In this document: positions 28,552 through 37,585 of the stretch, piece after piece
Position numbering within the stretch: position 1 is the stretch's first letter
Layout: each line of letters starts with the position of its first letter
Assembly (NCBI GenBank): GCA_963702765.1
Contig: CAVPEB010000033.1
Coordinates: 88,698-152,697 of the forward strand
DNA: 64,000 nucleotides
Source: DATMNR01 sp963702765
GTDB lineage: Bacteria > Chloroflexota > Ktedonobacteria > Ktedonobacterales > Ktedonobacteraceae
Direction of reading: 5' to 3'
The notes under the pieces: generated by a model
Database searches by the model: none
Seen by the model: the letters and a program-made list of their open reading frames with translations, nothing else
What the model was told of the DNA's origin: nothing
Program-made: the position numbers and the translations under genes

Positions 28552-28583
28552 CCAAAGGGCGCTCCCACCTCAGCGCCCTTTGG
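28552..28583 (+). terminator. Hairpin after the alcohol dehydrogenase gene
   Basis: CCAAAGGGCGCT (28552-28563) pairs perfectly with AGCGCCCTTTGG (28572-28583) around an 8-base loop, 28 bases past the stop. A U tract is lacking, so termination may be weak. Confidence 0.5.
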
Positions 28584-28667
28584 AACACAGCTCATGACAG
28601 GAAAGCAAATGCTTCCACTCCTTACTGATATCGGCAGGGAGAAGTAAAGAGTGATAAGCTAGGAGGC

Positions 28668-29633
28668 ATGGGAGCACCAAAGAAATCCGATTGGCGAGAA
28701 GAACGACGAAAACGAGCGTGGACGTTGAAAGAGGAAGGCTGGCAACAAAAAGACATTGCGGTTGCATTGGGAGTAAGCGAGGGTGCAATAAGTCAGTGGC
28801 TCCTGCCGAGGGCGAGAAGGAGGGATAAAGGCCCTCGAAGCGCATCCGCCCGAAGGGATGACCCCGAGGTTGAGAGCTGAACAGAAAGCGCAGATCCTGA
28901 GTTATTGGCCAAGGGAGCCGAGGCCAATGAGTATCGTGATGATGTGTGGACAGCCAGCCGGGTAGGCGAAGTGATCGCGAAAACCGATCGCGGGTTCGTT
29001 CTCACCGCGATCATGTTGGACGGCTATTGCGTGTGGCGGGTTGGAGCCGCGTGATCCCGGTGGAGCGAGCCAGCCAACGCAACGCGCGAGGCGCTCAAGA
29101 ACTGGTCGGATGAGCGCTGGCTGGACATAAAAAAAAGCCGAAGCAGAAAAGGCCACCATCGTCGGGGCGCGACGAAGCGGGCTCTTATCCGGCTTTCGAT
29201 GGCAGTACGCACCTGGGCTCCACGTGGGGAGACGCCATTGTTGCGGGTGAAACTCACGCGGGATCACCTGATCTTCCATCAGTGGCATCACCTTGGATGG
29301 ACGCTTGTTCATGCAAGTGCGCCCTATCTCCTATGACGCGGAAGCCGTGGTAGATTTCTTGCGCGTCCTCTTACGCAAGATACGCGGGCAAGATCGTGCT
29401 CATCTGGGATGGCTCGCCCATCCATCGGGCGAACGCGCTCAAAAACTTTCGCAAGCGTGGGACGGCCAAACGCTTGCACTTTGAGCAACTGCCTGGCTAT
29501 GCCCCCGATCTCAACCTTGATGGTGGACTTGCCGCACGTGTACCGCGAGATCATGCGCGCCAAAGAGCGCTTGCGCCATAAAACCGAAATCATAAAGAGC
29601 TGCTCTCGCCAATGTGGCTACTTCCTTTCCTGA
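28668..29633 (+). pseudogene. Decayed IS630-family transposase
   Basis: The first 50 codons (MGAPKKSDWREERRKRAWTL, then QQKDIAVALGVSEGAISQWL) are the helix-turn-helix of an IS630 transposase. Later pieces of the same protein appear in shifting frames: GRLFMQVRPISYDAEAVVDF near 29300, LIWDGSPIHRANALK near 29405, LHFEQLPGYAPDLN near 29475, and RAKERLRHKTEIIKSC at the end. The DDE residues are split among three frames, so the gene is dead. It would have been about 320 residues. Confidence 0.8.
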
Positions 29634-29744
29634 CTGTCGGCAGAGAGCAAGGGCGGTCGTATCCAGAGGGAGGTGCTGTGTGGTTTGACCGACAACAGTC
29701 ATCTTGGGGACCGCAGGCTTCCTCGACTCCGCAGCGGTCGAGAC

Positions 29745-30098
29745 TTATCCAGCGATTGCATGGAGAAGAAAAGTATACGCGATGACAAAGAGACAGATGC
29801 CAACCATCATGCATGTGATAAGCTTCCATTCGGAAGAGAGCGCACTAGTGCCTGGTTCCTGCTTCAGCAGAAGCGAACAGACCAGCAGCAAGAGCGCGAG
29901 AAGTGGTCCTCCAAACACATAAGTGAGCCACCAGTGACGAAACGTTGCATTTGGCGTGGGAAGGTGGTCGAAGAAGCTGAGAAAGCCGATGCCGGTCTTG
30001 CTCAGAAACCAGCCGACGAGTAACAGACCAAGCGGGAGGACCAGCAGGACACTGAGCAGCGAAAGACCCTTGGCAAAAAGAGACTTCGGAGATCGCAT
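29745..30098 (-). CDS. Small three-helix membrane protein, unknown function
   Basis: A 117-residue hydrophobic protein with three membrane segments (SLLSVLLVLPLGLLLVGWFL, then GGPLLALLLLVCSLLL, then MMVGICLFVIAYTFLLHAI). AGGAGGA about ten bases before ATG 30098 supports translation. No domain is recognised. It stands alone between the dead IS630 and the second hsdM fragment, which suggests an accessory gene. Confidence 0.6.
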   Translation of the reverse strand: MRSPKSLFAKGLSLLSVLLVLPLGLLLVGWFLSKTGIGFLSFFDHLPTPNATFRHWWLTYVFGGPLLALLLLVCSLLLKQEPGTSALSSEWKLITCMMVGICLFVIAYTFLLHAIAG

Positions 30099-30245
30099 GG
30101 CCAGTTTTCCTCCTGAGGCAGGGGTGATAAACGATGTCTCCCTGCTTTTTCATAGCATAGTTTCTCTTTTTACATTATACAAGGTTTTGAGTGTGCTGCT
30201 ACGTGTTCTTATGTGTGTGCCTTACTTGCTTCCGTCTGCACGAGC

Positions 30246-30309
30246 AGCTATGACGAATTACTCAAACGGGATAAAGCCAGTCTCGACCTCTTCTGGTTAC
30301 GCGACGAAA
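30246..30309 (+). pseudogene. 64-base fragment of the same hsdM tail as at 23330
   Basis: Reads SYDELLKRDKASLDLFWLRDE, nearly identical in DNA to 23345-23408, then ends abruptly. It lies in the 326-base gap between the small membrane gene and the VOC gene. The rest of that gap shows nothing else recognisable. Confidence 0.65.
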
Positions 30310-30424
30310 GCCCTTTTCAAGCTCCTTTATCAGATGATACACTTTCCTCATATATACAGATACAGTTTCTGAGATCGAATGATCAAGAGTGCTCAAGGAC
30401 CTGTATCAGCAAGGAGGAAAGAAG

Positions 30425-30820
30425 ATGCCACCGGAGCAGATGAGCGTACGGCTTGAACTGTTTGTGCAAGATATGGATCAGGCGATAGCGTTTTATACTT
30501 ATATCCTTGGGTTTAAGGTTCTCCGACGAGAAGAAGATTATGCGAGTCTGAGGAATGGCATCGTTATTCTAGGTCTTGGACCCATCGTCAAACTACCTGA
30601 GGAGAGTGGAGGCTACTTTACCCGCTCCAAACTAAGAGCGGCTCGCGGTCTTGGAGTGGAAATTGTCCTGGAAGTGGGTGATGTTCACACCATGTACGAG
30701 CATACACAATCTTGCGACTACCCGATAGAGGAGCCACTCCAAAAGCGCAGTTGGGGACTCACTGACTTTCGCATCGTTGACCCAGACGGCTACTATCTCC
30801 GTATATCATCACGCGCATGA
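30425..30820 (+). CDS. VOC-family (glyoxalase/bleomycin-resistance) protein, copy 1
   Basis: A 131-residue vicinal-oxygen-chelate protein of two beta-alpha-beta-beta-beta modules: LELFVQDMDQAIAFYTYILGF in the first, GVEIVLEVGDVHTMYEHTQS and FRIVDPDGYYLRI in the second. The family includes glyoxalases, dioxygenases and drug-binding proteins; which of these applies cannot be told. ATG 30425 has AAGGAGGAAAGAAG upstream. The stop overlaps the following truncated hydrolase start by ATGA. The paralog is at 31463. Confidence 0.8.
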   Translation: MPPEQMSVRLELFVQDMDQAIAFYTYILGFKVLRREEDYASLRNGIVILGLGPIVKLPEESGGYFTRSKLRAARGLGVEIVLEVGDVHTMYEHTQSCDYPIEEPLQKRSWGLTDFRIVDPDGYYLRISSRA

Positions 30821-31224
30821 ACCCAGGAGAGGAAGAGGTGAACGCCCGCGCATTGCACATCACTCCATCGAGCAAGGCGATTGCTGCAACTGGTATGTTG
30901 TGGGAACGCAACGCTTCGCTGCGTGGGTGGAAGGTGTATCTGGGTGCAAATCAGCAAGGTGAGATCTCTCCCTACGCGGCGCCAGCACGGGTGGCAGATG
31001 TCGCTGGACTCCCTCCCACTTATATCATGATCGGTGAGCTTGATCTGATGCGTGATGAAAGCATCGAATACGCTATGCGTCTCATGCAGGCGGATATACC
31101 CACACAATTGCACGTCTATCCTGGAGCCTTTCACGGCTTTGATCTGCTCGCCACCTCTGCGGCACTCAGTCAGCGAGCGATTTCCGAGTATATCGATGCG
31201 CTCAAACACGCACTCACACACTAA
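30817..31224 (+). pseudogene. C-terminal part of an HSL-family alpha/beta hydrolase, copy 1
   Basis: 135 residues. It has the acid-and-histidine end of hormone-sensitive-lipase-like esterases: LPPTYIMIGELDLMRDESI (catalytic Asp) and YPGAFHGFDLL (catalytic His). The HGGG oxyanion loop and GDSAG nucleophile are absent. The N-terminal 30 residues look unrelated, suggesting a fusion joint. It is open from an ATG overlapping the VOC stop, so it may be translated, but it cannot be a working hydrolase alone. Confidence 0.7.
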
Positions 31225-31462
31225 GCGGCCGTGGTCAAAGTATCTGTACTTTTCGAGAAAGTTCGCATTGTAAGATGAGCACCAGGTGAGAGCAAACAGC
31301 GGTCGTGGTTTTGACAAGCACGACCACTGTTTGCGCGGTTGTTTGTTGCATCTCCAACATCGTTATCGGTTCAGGTTCTAACTATTTACACAAACAGATA
31401 CAGTTTCTGAGATCGAATGATCAAGAGTGCTCAAGGACCTGTATCAGCAAGGAGGAAAGAAG

Positions 31463-31858
31463 ATGCCACCGGAGCAGATGAGCGTACGGCTTGAACTGTT
31501 TGTGCAAGATATGGATCAGGCGATAGCGTTTTATACTTATATCCTTGGGTTTAAGGTTCTCCGACGAGAAGAAGATTATGCGAGTCTGAGGAATGGCATC
31601 GTTATTCTAGGTCTTGGACCCATCGTCAAACTACCTGAGGAGAGTGGAGGCTACTTTACTCGCTCCAAACTAAGAGCGGCTCGTGGTCTTGGAGTGGAAA
31701 TTGTCCTGGAAGTGGATGATGTTCACGCCATGTACGAGCATGCACAATCTTGCGACTACCCGATAGAGGAGCCACTCCAAAAGCGCAATTGGGGACTCAC
31801 TGACTTTCGCATCGTTGACCCAGACGGCTATTATCTCCGTATCTCATCACGTGCATGA
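31463..31858 (+). CDS. VOC-family protein, copy 2
   Basis: Same length and domain layout as the gene at 30425, with a handful of amino-acid differences (EVDDVHAMYEHAQS for EVGDVHTMYEHTQS, QKRNW for QKRSW). It has the identical ribosome site AAGGAGGAAAGAAG. Both copies are open, so there is no sign yet of loss of function in either. It overlaps the next truncated hydrolase by ATGA as in copy 1. Confidence 0.8.
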   Translation: MPPEQMSVRLELFVQDMDQAIAFYTYILGFKVLRREEDYASLRNGIVILGLGPIVKLPEESGGYFTRSKLRAARGLGVEIVLEVDDVHAMYEHAQSCDYPIEEPLQKRNWGLTDFRIVDPDGYYLRISSRA

Positions 31859-32262
31859 ACCCAGGAGAAGAAGAGGTGAACGCCCGCGCATTGCACATCA
31901 CTCCATCGAGCAAGGCGATTGCGGCAACTGGTATGTTGTGGGAGCGCAACGCTTCGCTGCGTGGGTGGAAGGCATATCTGGGTGCAAATCAGCAAGGTGA
32001 GATCTCTCCCTACGCGGCGCCAGCACGGGTGGCAGATGTCGCTGGACTCCCTCCCACTTATATCATGATCGGTGAGCTTGATCTGATGCGCGATGAAAGC
32101 ATCGAATACGCTATGCGTCTTATGCAAGTGGATATCCCTACACAATTGCACGTCTATCCTGGAGCCTTTCACGGCTTTGATCTGCTCGCCACCTCTGCGG
32201 CACTCAGTCAGCGAGCGATTTCCGAGTATATCGATGCGCTCAAACACGCACTCACACACTAA
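31855..32262 (+). pseudogene. C-terminal part of an HSL-family hydrolase, copy 2
   Basis: The paralog of 30817-31224, with the same missing N-terminal half and the same Asp and His motifs (ELDLMRDES, GAFHGFD). Because both units carry the same truncation, the truncation came before the duplication. Confidence 0.7.
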
Positions 32263-32437
32263 GCGGCCGTGGTCAAAGTATCTGTACTTTTCGAGAAAGT
32301 TCGCATTGTAAGATGAGCACCAGGTGAGAGCAAACAGCGGTCGTGGTTTTGACAAGCACGACCACTGTTTGCGCGGTTGTTTGTTGCATCTTCAACATCG
32401 CTTAGGTAGTCTTTACCATCCTTCAAAGCTATCTAAT

Positions 32438-33639
32438 GTGAGTTCGATACTGTTGGCGAATCCCTGTTGAGCTGCTAAAGCGGCAAAACGCGAGATCCGA
32501 GTTTTCGCCCAAGGAGTCCCCCTCCGCCATCGCACGAAGCGAAGAATATTGGTTGCCACCGCTGAAAGAATGTGCTGGAGATGTGTTTTTTTTGAGACCA
32601 ATAGAACGAGATCTCCGCAGGCCAGTGTTACGAGTCGTTTGCGAGAAGGTTCCTTCAATCCCTGCTCGACCATGATAGACCTTCTTAAACTCCTCCGTTT
32701 GTTGACGCACACGTGCTGCTTGCAAGAGTTCATGACGCTCTTGGGGGAAGCGCAGCGTCATGCTTCGTCCTGTCTTCTGGGCATCGGTGCATTTTTCACG
32801 GACCGGACACGCTTGACAGATCTGTTTAGGAAAGAAGATGTGGACAATAGATTCTCCTTTCGCGTCTCGGTTCAAGTACCAAGCGCTGCTCTACCGTCCT
32901 TGCGGACAGGTGACCCGCTGTTGTTGCCAGTCAAACTGGAATTGTTCGATATCTAACGTCCCAGGAGTGCGAGCTTGCCAACTGGGATCGATATGGACGG
33001 GCCCCATCACATCAATCCCGTGGTTTTCTCGACTGTGCAAGATGCGTTTGGCACTGATATAGCCCGCATCGACGAGAGGCACGTGCAGGTAGTACCCCTT
33101 TAGCCGCTACATCTGCTTGGATGGGAACAAGGACTTGATGGTCTTGTTCAATCGCAGCTACGGTTTCGACTTGGGTGACTCGTTGGGGAAGATCATCATC
33201 GCAGTACTCAGACAGATGCACTTTGTATCCCATCCACTCGAATGATCGCTTTTTGCCATAGCGAACTTCTGTATCGTAGGGAGAGCGAATCCACTCCCCA
33301 ACCGGAGGCATCTCCTTTGGGGTGAGGGGATAGATCTATTCCTGAGCGCCTCGATTGTGTTGCTTCCAGATCTCTGACAACGATTGGATTGCCGGAAGTT
33401 TCTCTGCGCCATTCCATTTCGTTCGCTTGTTGGACACAGGCCAGCAGAAAGAAGCCATCCTCGCCAAGTGTTGTACAATACTGCTTCTTTGGAGACTCAT
33501 TGATGTTCTAACCTCTCTCGCCTCTCTCTATCAAGAAGCATGGAAACTATCATCTTCTTTCTTTTATGGAAGGCCCTTTTTCCTTGTCCCCTCTGATTTT
33601 ATCCCCTCTTTTTGAGTTCACCAACAGTATCGAACTCAC
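32438..33639 (-). mobile_element. Shortened IS1182-like element with frameshifted transposase
   Basis: The ends are 23-bp inverted repeats (32438-32460 and 33617-33639, one mismatch; core TTCGATACTGTTGG). Inside, on the minus strand, IS1182-type transposase pieces appear in several frames: TEVRYGKKRSFEWMGYKVHL, VDAGYISAKRILHSRENHG, FPKQICQACPVREKC and YHGRAGIEGTFSQ. The 1202-bp length is short for the family and the N-terminal domain is missing, so it is inactive but still bounded by both ends. Confidence 0.8.
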
Positions 33640-33693
33640 GTTAACTATACACCACTTACCAGTGGCACAATATGAAAGATGTGATGGGTGTCA

Positions 33694-33737
33694 TGGTCGG
33701 TCATCAATCAGCTTTTGTCCAGATTGATGACCGACCA
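33694..33737. repeat. 15-bp perfect hairpin
   Basis: TGGTCGGTCATCAAT (33694-33708) and ATTGATGACCGACCA (33723-33737) are reverse complements, and one more inner pair is possible. It lies between the IS end and the NTF2-like gene in a 244-base gap that is otherwise featureless. It could be a terminator from a lost gene. Confidence 0.55.
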
Positions 33738-33883
33738 CTTTAATGATTGTCGTCGGCCTTTCTAGTTGACTTTTAACAAACTTTTATGGTAAGTAGGAGT
33801 GTAGAAAGCGGCTAGATACTGTGTTGACCTTAGTTCCCTCAAAGCTTTACTACACACGAACGAAGGAGGTGAGGAGATAGACG

Positions 33884-34264
33884 ATGGAGAATCGAGTAAT
33901 TCGAGCGGCCCTGGTCCGGCACTGGGCGGACTCGGCAGCAGGTGAATGAGATGCTGAACACGAGATCTACCACCATGACGTCGTGGTAGAATATCCTCAG
34001 TCGGGAGAGCGAATCTGCGGCCGACGTAACATTCAGGCTTTGCGCGGACACCACCCGTCTAAACTGAGATGTACTATTCGCCGAGTGATCGGGTGTGGCG
34101 ACCTATGGGTTAGCGAGTACGTGATCAGCTACGACGGGCGGCCCGTCTACACGGTCAGCATCATGGAGTTCCGCGAAGGTAAAGTCGCACGTGAGACACA
34201 GTACTTCGCGGATCCATTCGAGCCCCCTGCCTGGCGGGCTCAGTGGGTTGAGCAGATAGAGTGA
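33884..34264 (+). pseudogene. NTF2-like (SnoaL-type) protein gene with internal TGA
   Basis: From ATG 33884 (GGAGG and GAGGAG upstream) the frame reads MENRVIRAALVRHWADSAAGE, a TGA at 33947-33949, then DAEHEIYHHDVVVEYPQSGE and on to IMEFREGKVARETQYFADPF and the stop at 34264. The frame is the same on both sides of the TGA, so this is a nonsense change, not a frameshift. The NTF2 fold is a cone-shaped pocket used by isomerases and cyclases, and by many uncharacterised proteins. A shorter product from an internal start at 33983 would lack the first helix. Confidence 0.75.
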
Positions 34265-34280
34265 GATACTTACTTTGAGC

Positions 34281-34868
34281 ATGATTCTTCCTCAAACTTT
34301 TTATGAGCAAGATACGATTACCGTCGCTAAAAAACTGCTGGGATGTTATCTCGTGCACCCCGAAAGGGAGGAAACGACGCTTGGGAGGATTGTCGAAACG
34401 GAGGCATACCTTGCGCATGATCCAGCCGCTCATTCATTTGTTGGGAAAACAAAGAGAAATGCTGTTCTTTTTGGTCCGGTAGGGCATGCCTATGTGTATT
34501 TCATTTACGGCGTGCATTATTGCGTGAATGTGGTGACTGGACGAGAAGGAGCGGGAGAGGCGGTATTGATACGAGCGTTGGAACCTTTACGCGGCATTGC
34601 TCTGATGCAACAAAGGCGCCGGACGGAAAGGTTAAACTTCTTATGTAATGGTCCAGGAAGGTTGACAGAAGCTCTTGCCATTACGATTGCTTTCAACGGA
34701 AGCTCTTTTTTTGATGGGTCTTTACAAATTTGGTCTGCTGAGAGTCATTCTTCTGCTCCGATTGGCGATACCGATATTGTGCAAACGACGCGTATCGGCA
34801 TTACGAAAGCCAGGGAACTGCCTTTGCGGTTTTATCTGAAAGGGAATAGATATATTTCGAGGACATAA
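34281..34868 (+). CDS. DNA-3-methyladenine glycosylase (AAG/MPG family)
   Basis: A 195-residue base-excision enzyme of the alkyladenine glycosylase fold. LGCYLVHPE, RIVETEAYLAHDPAAHSF (catalytic Glu in VETEAY), GHAYVYFIYGVHYCVNVV and LIRALEP are conserved. It removes alkylated purines from DNA. ATG 34281 is taken as the start; a TTG six bases earlier is in frame. Length is normal and the frame intact. It is a stand-alone gene. Confidence 0.92.
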   Translation: MILPQTFYEQDTITVAKKLLGCYLVHPEREETTLGRIVETEAYLAHDPAAHSFVGKTKRNAVLFGPVGHAYVYFIYGVHYCVNVVTGREGAGEAVLIRALEPLRGIALMQQRRRTERLNFLCNGPGRLTEALAITIAFNGSSFFDGSLQIWSAESHSSAPIGDTDIVQTTRIGITKARELPLRFYLKGNRYISRT

Positions 34869-35141
34869 TCACTCCTTCATATGAGAAGTTGTTCCTAGCG
34901 AAACTCCTCCTCTTTTTTGAAAGGGGAGCATGATGGAGCCTTTTAGCATCTGTACACTGATCATCTTACATGCTTCTTCCCGAGCTTCCTCCATCGGGGT
35001 GGTAAAACGAGGGCCGAGGTAATAGTGAAACGTTTCGAGCAAGGTTGCATTGAGGTTCGCCAACAGTATCGAGTTCGGGATAAGCTAAGCCTGAGGTTGA
35101 CTCGTTTTCATGGAATGCTAGAATGTGAGCCCCTCACACCC
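34869..35141. other. Gap with a solo IS end
   Basis: This stretch contains, at 35056-35076, TTCGCCAACAGTATCGAGTTC, which matches the inner end of the IS1182-like element at 32438 with about two mismatches. A short minus-strand open frame abuts it (34869-35063), but it has no recognisable domain or ribosome site. It is best read as debris of a lost element. Confidence 0.5.
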
Positions 35142-35780
35142 TCAGTCTCCACGATCCTCAATCTCCCAAATATGATCCACTACATGCCACGCCATACGCC
35201 GCACTGCGTAACTCGCGTTCCAACCGCCTTCAACTAGTGGCTCTCCGCTAGAGGGCTTGCTCAACACATCTGCAATCTCATTCCGCATAGCGTTGAGGGC
35301 ACTCTTGTCGTCCATCTCGAATGGCTTATGCTGCACACCAATCTTGCGCGCATAAGCACGCTCAGCCCCTATCACATGACCGCGAATCTCGTCTCGATCT
35401 CGACCTCCACCTCGTGGGCCTTTGCGTAGTTCTTGAGGAGAGGTTGCGACCACCTCTTCCAGTATGTCCCAGGACGCACGCAGGAGCGCCACGTTACGCT
35501 GCGCAGTAGCTGCATCAATTACTCTGGATTCGGCAGAAGCCATCACCGAAGGCACTCCCCAGGCAGTGTTGGCATTGCCTTGTAGAAGTTCGACAACTAC
35601 GAGATCGCCAGGCACAAAATCTTGCCCTGCACGCTGTGCGATCAATAGATATCGCACCTCATAATCAATCAACACCTGCAAAGCCGCCTCCTCACTCGTG
35701 CGAATCCGGCACCAACCAGGCCACTCTAACGACCAGGCAATGGCCTTCTTCCCGCCCAGTTCGACATAGATATCAGTCAT
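35142..35780 (-). CDS. DinB-like four-helix protein
   Basis: A 212-residue protein. The first 75 residues form a small alpha/beta region (MTDIYVELGGKKAIAWSLEW). The rest is a helical DinB/DUF664-type bundle, including EEVVATSPQELRKG, GHVIGAERAYARKIG and YAVRRMAWHVVDHIWEIEDRG. The two spaced His near the end resemble DinB metal ligands. DinB-family proteins are thiol-dependent transferases or stress proteins. ATG 35780 has GGAGAAAAGAG upstream. Assignment to the superfamily is by pattern only. Confidence 0.6.
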   Translation of the reverse strand: MTDIYVELGGKKAIAWSLEWPGWCRIRTSEEAALQVLIDYEVRYLLIAQRAGQDFVPGDLVVVELLQGNANTAWGVPSVMASAESRVIDAATAQRNVALLRASWDILEEVVATSPQELRKGPRGGGRDRDEIRGHVIGAERAYARKIGVQHKPFEMDDKSALNAMRNEIADVLSKPSSGEPLVEGGWNASYAVRRMAWHVVDHIWEIEDRGD

Positions 35781-35856
35781 ATCTCTTTTCTCCAATCTAA
35801 ATCCCCCTGGTGTAGGGACAGGGGCTGCGTGGACGTGGTGTGGGGGCGCTTGCGCT

Positions 35857-37402
35857 CAATACATCTCACTTAAGGGAACAGAAGACAAGAAAGCTCCGAT
35901 CTGGCATACTACCAGAAAGCAAAACAACAAGGAGCTTTCGATGTATAGATGACGAGAAATGACGGTGGATGACAAGGTGTGTGAGCAGGTGAGCATGAGC
36001 ATGCTGGGTGAGGTGTATCCTCGCGAGGTGATTGAGCGGTGCGTGCAGCAGAGTGAGCCGTGGAACACCAAAGTGCGGCGCGTGCGGCTGAGCACAGTGT
36101 TGAGTCTGGCGCTGTTTGTGATCGCGATGGCGCTGTGGAGCCGCCGCAACCAGTGCCAGGTCTGGAACAGCCTGGTGGGCAAACTGAGCGATCTGCATCC
36201 AGCAGAGCCTAACAGCGCCATCAGCGATTTAGGGCTGAGTGGACGGCGCACGGTGCTGGGCAGCCAGGGTCTGCAGATGCTGATGCAGGAGCGGTGTCGG
36301 CTGCTAGGCACGCCTCAGGACATGCCCAGCGCCTTCTTTGGGCGCTATCGGCTCATGGCCATCGATGGCACGCTGTTCCATCTGCCTGATACGAAAGCCA
36401 ATGCAGTTGCCTTTGGTCGCAGTAGCAACCAGTATGGGCCAGGAGCCTATCCGCAAGTCAAATGTGTGCTCTTAGCTGAGTGTGGGAGTCATGCCGTGGT
36501 AGGACTGGAGATGGACCGCTACGATGTCTCCGAAGTGCATGGGGCGTACCGCTTGCTCTCGCAGATCGGACCCGACATGCTGGTGCTAGTGGATGCAGGG
36601 CTGATCTCAGGCGCCTTCATCGAGCAGGTACGCCAGCGCAGAGCGCATGTCTTGGGAGCTTTAGAAGCAGGGGCATGGGAACAGCCCAAAACGGCTCGTC
36701 GGCTGGCCGATGGCTCGGTGTTGGCGTGGGTGATGCCATCGCATTCGGGCCGCTATCGCCAACAGCGAGGGATGTGGGTGCGCATCATCTCCTACCGGGT
36801 GACCGATGCGCGTGTGGGAGAGCCAGGCAAGATCTATCGGCTGGTGACCACGTTGCTCAATCCGCGTGTGGCTCCAGCGAGCACGCTCATCACTCTGTAT
36901 CATGAGCGCTGGGAAATGGAACTGGTCATCGATGAGATCAAAACGCATGAGCGAGGACAGCGCAAGGTGTTGCGTTCAAAGACGCCCGAGGGAGTACGCC
37001 AGGAACTCTTCGGCATCTATCTGGCCCATTATGCCGTGCGGGCGCTCCTGGCTCAAGCGTCCATCGAGGCAGCGCTCGACCCTGATCGGCTCAGCTTTAG
37101 CGAAGGACTCTTTGAACTGACGGAGATGCTCTCCCTGGCGCTGACTGTCGAGCCAGAGGAGGCACTCGAACCGTTGCTGGCGCGCTTGCGGCACAAACTA
37201 GCACGCCATGTGGTGCCACCACGTCGGCTGCGCATCAGCCGTCGGGAGATCAAGCAGATCTATCACAAATACAAACCCAAGAAACGGGGGATCCCTCCAC
37301 CTGACTCCTTCGAGCCAGGGGAGCAATTTCTCGATTTTGTCGATCTACTTGATCCGCTTGCTCCTGCTCTTGCTGTGGGCGGTCCTTAAGTGAGATGTAT
37401 TG
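35857..37402 (+). mobile_element. Intact IS4-family-like insertion sequence
   Basis: 1546 bp with 19-bp perfect terminal inverted repeats CAATACATCTCACTTAAGG and an 11-bp target duplication GCGCTTGCGCT (35846-35856 and 37403-37413). One transposase gene fills it. It sits inside repeat R2. It is the likely autonomous parent of the 115-bp element at 21641. Confidence 0.92.
35959..37389 (+). CDS. IS4-family DDE transposase
   Basis: A 476-residue transposase. An N-terminal IS4 DNA-binding domain (REVIERCVQQSEPWNTKVRR) is followed by the RNase-H-like DDE core: first Asp in MAIDGTLFHLP, second in MLVLVDAGLIS, and Glu in the family signature YHERWEMELVIDEIK (Y-2-R-3-E-6-K). All three acids are present and the frame is open. 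It stops 13 bases before the right end. It can probably also mobilise the MITE with matching ends. Confidence 0.93.
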   Translation: MTVDDKVCEQVSMSMLGEVYPREVIERCVQQSEPWNTKVRRVRLSTVLSLALFVIAMALWSRRNQCQVWNSLVGKLSDLHPAEPNSAISDLGLSGRRTVLGSQGLQMLMQERCRLLGTPQDMPSAFFGRYRLMAIDGTLFHLPDTKANAVAFGRSSNQYGPGAYPQVKCVLLAECGSHAVVGLEMDRYDVSEVHGAYRLLSQIGPDMLVLVDAGLISGAFIEQVRQRRAHVLGALEAGAWEQPKTARRLADGSVLAWVMPSHSGRYRQQRGMWVRIISYRVTDARVGEPGKIYRLVTTLLNPRVAPASTLITLYHERWEMELVIDEIKTHERGQRKVLRSKTPEGVRQELFGIYLAHYAVRALLAQASIEAALDPDRLSFSEGLFELTEMLSLALTVEPEEALEPLLARLRHKLARHVVPPRRLRISRREIKQIYHKYKPKKRGIPPPDSFEPGEQFLDFVDLLDPLAPALAVGGP

Positions 37403-37585
37403 GCGCTTGCGCTGTCCGGGTGGTTCTACACGTCGAATGCTGGGGCGCTTGCACTGTCCTGGTACTTTTCTCTATCACGTTCACCAATTCCCGTGCCACG
37501 ACCACGCAAGCGCTTGCGCTGTCCTGGTGCATCGTGGTCTCTTTCCCCTTTGACACCCGATAATTGGTGGAACTCCGATGCAAAT

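Larger units (their letters stand above)
30356..31364 (+). repeat. Tandem duplication, unit 1 (VOC + truncated hydrolase)
   Basis: About 1009 bases, nearly identical to 31394-32402 at a constant offset of 1038 bases; a 29-base spacer separates the units. Few substitutions are seen, so the event is recent. Confidence 0.9.
31394..32402 (+). repeat. Tandem duplication, unit 2
   Basis: Second copy of the 30356-31364 unit. Homology begins at ACAGATACAGTTTCTGAG and ends after CAACATCG. The flanking sequence diverges at once on both sides. Confidence 0.9.
35804..37570. repeat. MITE-like dispersed repeat R2, split by the IS4-like element
   Basis: Left part 35804-35856 (CTGGTGTAGGGACAGGGGCTG...) and right part 37403-37570, ending in ACACCCGATAATTGGTGG, the conserved right end of the family. 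The right part holds repeated units with GCGCTTGCGCTGTCC. Without the IS and one target copy it would be about 210 bp. Confidence 0.75.

Noticed and set aside
34869..35063. 64-codon minus-strand frame next to the solo IS end
   Set aside because: No recognised domain, no ribosome site, and it begins in the IS end; treated as debris.
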